Below are positions 38,560-42,421 of a stretch of 42,421 nucleotides of DNA, one piece after another (the stretch's first letter is position 1; every line of letters starts with the position of its first letter). Position numbers and translations under genes: made by a program. The DNA lies in IMG/VR virus record IMGVR_UViG_3300025543_000062, positions 1 to 42,421 of that record. One strand, written 5' to 3'. The notes below the pieces were generated by a model, which was not told the DNA's origin, ran no database searches, and saw nothing but the letters and a program-made list of their open reading frames with translations. The DNA is from a virus.

Positions 38560-39504
38560 ATGGGTTTTTCAGACTTTAAGAAATCTCGGCGTTCGGTCGA
38601 GGAAATGATCCAAGTTGCAAAGCAGATCGATCAGACTAAAACATCAGGCGATGATCGTATCTGGAAGCCAACTGCCGACAAGGCCGGTAACGGTACGGCA
38701 CTCATTCGATTTGTGGGACCAGCACATAACCATGGTGACACATTCGAATACGTCAAGTTCTTCAATCACTTTTTCCAAGGACCAACCGGAAAGTGGTATG
38801 TACAGAACTCACTATCAACTCTCAATCAAGACGATCCTGTAGGCGACTATAATCGTGCCCTGTGGAATGCAGGACGGGAAGACCTTGCCCGAAAGTATAA
38901 GCGCAAGCTTCACTACTATGCCAACATTGTGGTTCTGGAAGACGATAATAATCCAGACGCAGTAGGTAAGGTGTGGATTTATGATTTCGGTGCCACTGTC
39001 TACGATATGATCAAGGATGCAATGGAACCCAAGTTCCCTCACATTCCAAAGATCAATCCGTTCGACTTCGATGAGGGTGCCAATCTTCGACTGATGTATG
39101 AGATTGGTTCTAACAAGCAGCGGACATATGCCAAGTCATACTTTGAGCCTCAAAGCCCATTGTATGGTGGTGATGATAAGATGCAAGAGATGGTGTATAA
39201 CAGCATGCATCCCTTGGAAGCAGAGATTGCTCCGGATAAGTTCCGGACATATGCAGAGCTAGAGGCAGAACTCTATGCTGTGCTTGGGGAACTGTCCCCA
39301 TCTCAGAAGGCCGCTGCTGCCGGTGCTGCAACACTTCCTGTTGCTCCTGCACCAGTACGACCAACAGTGGATAGTCGATCACCTATGATTTCTGATACTG
39401 CCGAGACGATCCGGGAGATGAGAATGCCCATTGATGATGATGATGATGATGATGATCTCGATGCCAACATCGACTTCTTCAAGAATATGTCATTGGATGA
39501 TTAA
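38560..39504 (+). CDS. 32: gp32-like single-stranded DNA-binding protein
   Basis: 314 residues (T4 gp32 301). The N-terminus is basic (GFSDFKKSRRSVEEM), the core has FFQGPTGKWYVQNSLSTLNQ (T4-like IENCSSTHGDYDSC region), YANIVVLEDD, GKVWIYDFG and EGANLRLMYEIGS, and the C-terminus is an acidic tail ending LDANIDFFKNMSLDD. The three zinc cysteines of T4 gp32 are absent (residues 83-96 have none), so metal binding is not expected. It coats ssDNA and organises replication. The run of Asp is coded by eight GAT codons. Confidence 0.93.
   Translation: MGFSDFKKSRRSVEEMIQVAKQIDQTKTSGDDRIWKPTADKAGNGTALIRFVGPAHNHGDTFEYVKFFNHFFQGPTGKWYVQNSLSTLNQDDPVGDYNRALWNAGREDLARKYKRKLHYYANIVVLEDDNNPDAVGKVWIYDFGATVYDMIKDAMEPKFPHIPKINPFDFDEGANLRLMYEIGSNKQRTYAKSYFEPQSPLYGGDDKMQEMVYNSMHPLEAEIAPDKFRTYAELEAELYAVLGELSPSQKAAAAGAATLPVAPAPVRPTVDSRSPMISDTAETIREMRMPIDDDDDDDDLDANIDFFKNMSLDD
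39029..39052 (+). repeat. 24-nt sequence shared with 705-aa gene
   Basis: Identical to 14136-14159; codes for the same KFPHIPK peptide in both proteins. Confidence 0.8.
39433..39456 (+). repeat. (GAT)8 trinucleotide run
   Basis: Eight perfect GAT units encode the poly-Asp of the gp32 acidic tail. Runs like this can gain or lose units by slippage. Confidence 0.9.
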
Positions 39505-39524
39505 TATATACCAATGAATAAGAG

Positions 39525-39558
39525 AAGGGCACTAGGAGTAATCTTAGTGCCCTTTTTT
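39525..39558 (+). terminator. Rho-independent terminator after gene 32
   Basis: AAGGGCACTA (39525-39534) pairs with TAGTGCCCTT (39545-39554); GGA/TCT continue the stem to a GTAA tetraloop (39538-39541). A run of six T follows (39553-39558). Confidence 0.95.
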
Positions 39559-39559
39559 A

Positions 39560-39588
39560 TTGACACCTCCAAAGCTTTAATTTATGAT
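39560..39588 (+). promoter_or_regulatory. Sigma-70-like promoter
   Basis: TTGACA (39560-39565), 17-bp spacer, TATGAT (39583-39588), directly after the gene 32 terminator. The leader has AGGAG for the ATG at 39611. Confidence 0.8.
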
Positions 39589-39610
39589 ATTGGGAAATAG
39601 GAGACGTATA

Positions 39611-40162
39611 ATGATTAGGCTTGATAGTATGAATATGTTATCATGTAGGGTTGGAAAGTTCTCATTTTCAAGTGCCTTGAATGTGAAGCTCGATATTGAC
39701 CAATGTCTGGATGATATTGACAGTAATATTCCTGTAAGTGGTTCTATTATTTCCCGATTATCCTCGAATTTGGATAATATATGCCTGTGGGATCATTTGG
39801 GTGATCTGACAGCGGAACGTATGTCCAATGCGTATAGTGAGGTTACTAAATATTCAGTCCATGACTCTACTGACCAAGACACCGACAATTTGAGAATTGC
39901 GCTTGAGAAAGTTAAGCCAATTGTTGAGCAATTGATTACTGGGTATGTGTCGCTGATGCCAACCATGTATGTCCCCGGCTTCACTGATGTTATTCTCCAA
40001 GGCGGCAATAGATCGGCTACCCATGTAACTATTGAAGAGTATAATGCCAAGGTCGCTGAACTCACAGACGAAAGAGATTACTATGCATCTGAAATCGAAT
40101 TGATGTCGGATGACATTGCTAATCTGCAAGAGGCACTTGACAACTCTAATCCCATCGAGTAG
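39611..40162 (+). CDS. Hypothetical protein (183 aa)
   Basis: The ATG at 39611 with AGGAG is preferred to an in-frame ATG in the promoter. Helical protein with a coiled coil near the end (EYNAKVAELTDERDYYASEI). It contains T-H-V-T-I-E-E-Y, which recalls the THEEL ending of the 33774-37001 family, but the GF motif is missing, so membership is uncertain. Confidence 0.65.
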   Translation: MIRLDSMNMLSCRVGKFSFSSALNVKLDIDQCLDDIDSNIPVSGSIISRLSSNLDNICLWDHLGDLTAERMSNAYSEVTKYSVHDSTDQDTDNLRIALEKVKPIVEQLITGYVSLMPTMYVPGFTDVILQGGNRSATHVTIEEYNAKVAELTDERDYYASEIELMSDDIANLQEALDNSNPIE

Positions 40163-40200
40163 GTTGAATGCAAGTTAACTCCAACCAAAGGAATATTACA

Positions 40201-40407
40201 ATGGCTTTTGATGATAACTGGACTGCCGAACGTCGCGAAGCTTATGATCGCAAGGTTGCTATGAATGCCACGTATGGCCGACAGGCAGATGCCGAGCTTG
40301 AGGATTTCCAATATCGGAATGAAGTCGGCGCTGTTGTACTCGGTCGATTGCTTGCTGCCCCATTTGTGTGGGCATGGCGTAAGGTGCGTTCAATTGCAAA
40401 AATCTAA
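40201..40407 (+). CDS. Small protein (68 aa)
   Basis: ATG at 40201 with AAAGGAAT upstream; an in-frame start at 40168 is not used. Charged N-terminus (DDNWTAERREAYDRKVAMNA) and a hydrophobic, aromatic C-terminal helix (GRLLAAPFVWAWRKV) that could touch the membrane. The function is unknown. Confidence 0.6.
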   Translation: MAFDDNWTAERREAYDRKVAMNATYGRQADAELEDFQYRNEVGAVVLGRLLAAPFVWAWRKVRSIAKI

Positions 40408-40597
40408 TTCAGACAGATTTGTAAAAGTCATGTCCCGGAAGGGATACCCGATATGGATCAATACTGATCGTATCGGGTCTGTCTGGTATGAAGGTGAGTA
40501 TGCCGCTTTGTCCGTTGATGGTATCGTCCATTCGTTCGAAAGAGATAAAGGGTTTGATGATCTTCTCATGGTCCTCTATGGCAGTATCGAAAAATAA
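40394..40597 (+). CDS. Hypothetical protein (67 aa), TTG start likely
   Basis: The TTG at 40394, with AAGGTG upstream, gives MQKSNSDRFVKVMSRKGYPI at the start; the ATG at 40430 has no SD and would cut the first strand (RFVKV). Beta-rich product (WINTDRIGSVWYEGEYAALS). Similar small beta proteins with an IN-x-x-x-I core occur in phages. Overlaps the previous gene by 14 nt. Confidence 0.55.
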   Translation: MQKSNSDRFVKVMSRKGYPIWINTDRIGSVWYEGEYAALSVDGIVHSFERDKGFDDLLMVLYGSIEK

Positions 40598-40608
40598 AGG
40601 TTTGTGAC

Positions 40609-41376
40609 ATGAGTACGAAAATATATAATGGTTTGATTGTAAACTTGCGCGGTATGACGCAAATTGCTGCTATGAATGCGGTGACCGATCAAGTCAAGGA
40701 AGTAGCTGAACGTTCTGCTATCCGAGCATATGAAGCCGAGTTAGCGATTCGATATCGTTCTATCATGGATGCCTTGGATGTCGGCGTGTCTCTCTGGCCG
40801 GGCGAAGCCGAAGTTATGAAATGCTATGCGCATAAGACCGATCCGGCAGTTGCTGGGTTCTATACGGCCAAACATATGGTGGGTGATCGTTTTATGCCGG
40901 AAGGTATGGACCCAACCATTCACATCATATTCTTCCCGATATCAAGGGGAAGAATATTGGCCTTGCTCAATTGTCATAGCAGGCGCGTGGATGCGTATAT
41001 GGACATTGATGATGTCACATCGTTATCCGAATATGGTTACTGGGATAACGCCGATCAACCAGACGATATGCCTGATGCCAAGTGGGCTACCAGATGTCGT
41101 CATTGGGAAGAGGCCATACCGGGCTTTGCTTTGAATTCTGGGGCAGCATATGAGAGAGTTGTACTCTCTAGGATGGACATGCTTCAGATCACTCTAGATG
41201 AAAAGTATTTTGTAGAGCAACGTGATAAATTCAGATTAGACTGTGCGTCTATCGAAAAACGTATCAATAGCGTCTTTCCTAAATATAAGGATGAAGTCTG
41301 GCCACGAAGTGATTGTGATAATGATGAGATTATTAAAAGTCACATCAGATTAATTCTAGAGACGACAGGGAGCTAA
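40609..41376 (+). CDS. Hypothetical protein (255 aa)
   Basis: Soluble alpha/beta protein; starts MSTKIYNGLIVNLRGMTQIA. Contains FYTAKHMVGDRFMPEGMDPT and aromatic YGYWDNADQPDDMP. I recall similar 'MSTKIYNG' starts in large-phage proteins, without assigned role. No catalytic motif. Confidence 0.65.
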   Translation: MSTKIYNGLIVNLRGMTQIAAMNAVTDQVKEVAERSAIRAYEAELAIRYRSIMDALDVGVSLWPGEAEVMKCYAHKTDPAVAGFYTAKHMVGDRFMPEGMDPTIHIIFFPISRGRILALLNCHSRRVDAYMDIDDVTSLSEYGYWDNADQPDDMPDAKWATRCRHWEEAIPGFALNSGAAYERVVLSRMDMLQITLDEKYFVEQRDKFRLDCASIEKRINSVFPKYKDEVWPRSDCDNDEIIKSHIRLILETTGS

Positions 41377-41377
41377 C

Positions 41378-41593
41378 ATGCTTAATAATGGATTGGCTGA
41401 CTTTGCGGTGTTCGTAAACTATACGGGCACTGATCATAAGAATTGGAACACGCTGAAGGCATTCAATTGTCATTCTCTGGCAGAGGCTCTCGGGCTGGCA
41501 ATACTGAACATCAAGTCCAATGATAATGATGCTATAATCCATAAGTATATGGTGATCAATGTCACCGATGCTACTGCCCCTGTTGGAGTCTAG
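41378..41593 (+). CDS. Hypothetical protein (71 aa)
   Basis: Begins just after the previous stop with GGGAG as SD. Alpha/beta product with hydrophobic core (EALGLAILNIKSN) and a beta end (KYMVINVTDATAPVGV). No family recognised. Confidence 0.6.
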   Translation: MLNNGLADFAVFVNYTGTDHKNWNTLKAFNCHSLAEALGLAILNIKSNDNDAIIHKYMVINVTDATAPVGV

Positions 41594-41596
41594 TAA

Positions 41597-42025
41597 ATGG
41601 CCACGCTCGTATGTAATAATAGCTCTGGCGTATTCGTGTGTCAGTCATGTGGATATGTGGCCCCCAATTCTAACGATGCATCAAGACATTCCCTAGGTAA
41701 TTGTGAGGAAATAATGGATGCTCATAGAAAATCATACCCAAAGGAAGCTGATAAATATCTTGAGCGAAAGCGTGCCGTCGAAATACTCGTCCGGGACGCA
41801 CGCCATTATCATAAATCACATATCTTCTATCTCAGTAATGTGAGATATTTTCAGCACGCACTCGCCAAGGCTAAGACCAAGACTGGTATCGAAAGAATTA
41901 TATCCTCGATACAATCAGAAAACAATATGGCAATTCGAATGAAGTCTCGAACTGTTGGCCTTATGAATGCTGCATTCAAAGTGAAAGGAATCACTCGTGC
42001 CCGACAACGCCCCTCAAGGCCATAA
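41597..42025 (+). CDS. Zinc-finger-like hypothetical protein (142 aa)
   Basis: CQSCGY (15-20) and RHSLGNC make a C-C-H-C cluster that could bind zinc. The rest is basic and helical (KYLERKRAVEILVRDARHYH), so nucleic-acid binding is likely. Its SD lies at the end of the previous gene (GGAGTC). The function is unknown. Confidence 0.65.
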   Translation: MATLVCNNSSGVFVCQSCGYVAPNSNDASRHSLGNCEEIMDAHRKSYPKEADKYLERKRAVEILVRDARHYHKSHIFYLSNVRYFQHALAKAKTKTGIERIISSIQSENNMAIRMKSRTVGLMNAAFKVKGITRARQRPSRP

Positions 42026-42047
42026 CGAACCATCAAGAGGACTTCTA

Positions 42048-42296
42048 ATGTCCATGGCCATACGAGTAGATCATGGTCTGGGTGTCCCCGGTTACTATGA
42101 TCAGTTCTTTGGAGGTGGTGCCCACAAGAAACGTCTTGAGGCTACCATTCAGGATATGCGGCGAGCATGGGAGGAAATGTCTGGCAACGGGTTCTATCAT
42201 CCTGACTTGGAAGACATGTATGCTAACCAATACGAGGATTGCCAGCTAGTCACAGACATTCCTATGCTGGCCTCTGAAGCACCTGTAGGTGATTAA
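42048..42296 (+). CDS. Hypothetical protein (82 aa)
   Basis: The ATG at 42048 with AGAGGA is preferred to a GTG at 41997, which overlaps the previous gene. Product has a Gly-rich start (RVDHGLGVPGYYDQFFGGGA), a helix (RLEATIQDMRRAWEEMSG) and an acidic end. Last + strand gene in the window. No family recognised. Confidence 0.6.
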   Translation: MSMAIRVDHGLGVPGYYDQFFGGGAHKKRLEATIQDMRRAWEEMSGNGFYHPDLEDMYANQYEDCQLVTDIPMLASEAPVGD

Positions 42297-42421
42297 GTTA
42301 GTGAGAGTGCCTGAGAAACTGGTACCATACTAGGATATACATTCCTACTCGTATTATTGTTAGAGACTGTACTAGAATTGTTAACAGCATTCATAATCTG
42401 GATGCTGCTATTTTGATTCGT
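42293..42421 (-). CDS. Possible C-terminus of a minus-strand gene, partial
   Basis: The minus strand is open from the right edge for 42 codons and ends at TAA (42295-42293), overlapping the stop of the + strand gene. The encoded tail is rich in Asn, Ser and Thr and ends VPVSQALSLT, as structural proteins often do. This is the only stretch of the window not explained by a + strand gene. Chance alone would leave such a frame open about one time in eight, so the call is modest. Confidence 0.45.
   Translation of the reverse strand, partial: TNQNSSIQIMNAVNNSSTVSNNNTSRNVYPSMVPVSQALSLT

Noticed and set aside
1-42421. CRISPR arrays, tRNA genes, rRNA genes and transposases
   Set aside because: Looked for regularly spaced repeats, cloverleaf segments and transposase motifs by eye; nothing convincing was found.

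Overview
The window reads as one block of a large tailed-phage genome, most likely a T4-superfamily myovirus. The best diagnostic genes are a gp59-like helicase loader directly followed by a gp32-like single-stranded DNA-binding protein (the T4 order 59-32), a T4-type RNase H, nrdB/nrdA, phoH, and two exact T4-type late promoter boxes (TATAAATA). Nearly every gene is on the + strand, tightly packed, often with ATGA or TAATG overlaps. I see no tRNA, CRISPR array or insertion sequence. The host cannot be named. Promoters look like ordinary sigma-70 elements (TTGACA, 16-17 bp, TATNNT), and the genes use the Arg codon CGA freely, so the host is probably a Gram-negative bacterium other than an enteric; spanin-like and lipoprotein genes fit a Gram-negative host.

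Layout. 1-7300: end of a repeat-containing protein, an NAD module (NMN adenylyltransferase-Nudix and nicotinamide phosphoribosyltransferase, each preceded by the same 39-nt element whose hairpin holds the ribosome binding site), small membrane or zinc-binding proteins and an SPFH/Band-7 lipoprotein ending at a UUCG terminator. 7300-8921: small genes and a SLOG/DUF2493 protein. 8928-16333: a late-type block opened by TATAAATA boxes, with putative virion proteins and a spanin-like pair. 16397-19325: glutaredoxin-NrdB fusion and NrdA. 19359-22403: a GIY-YIG nuclease, two related GNAT-like proteins and a kinase-fold protein. 22417-26924: replication and nucleic-acid enzymes (RNase H, DUF6433-like protein, metallophosphoesterase, FmdB-like protein, PhoH, MGME1-like exonuclease). 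26981-29887: HAD phosphatase and many small proteins. 29887-33771: methyltransferase, glycosyltransferase and MptE/DUF115-like proteins, and two cell-wall hydrolases (M15 and SleB types). 33774-38474: a paralogous coiled-coil family sharing a C-terminal GF...THEEL module, a gp33-like candidate and gp59. 38560-39558: gp32 and its terminator. 39611-42296: small early-type genes; a probable converging minus-strand gene enters from the right edge.

How the parts work together. NadV and NadM-Nudix would rebuild NAD+ from nicotinamide, matching the reported two-step phage route that counters NAD-depleting defences. RNR, RNase H, gp59, gp32 and the exonuclease supply replication. The late block and hydrolases supply virion assembly and lysis. 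The clearest regulatory finds are the 39-nt NAD-gene element and a late promoter placed inside the 5' arm of a hairpin that hides the ribosome binding site of the gene at 8966, a logic known from T4 genes e and soc.
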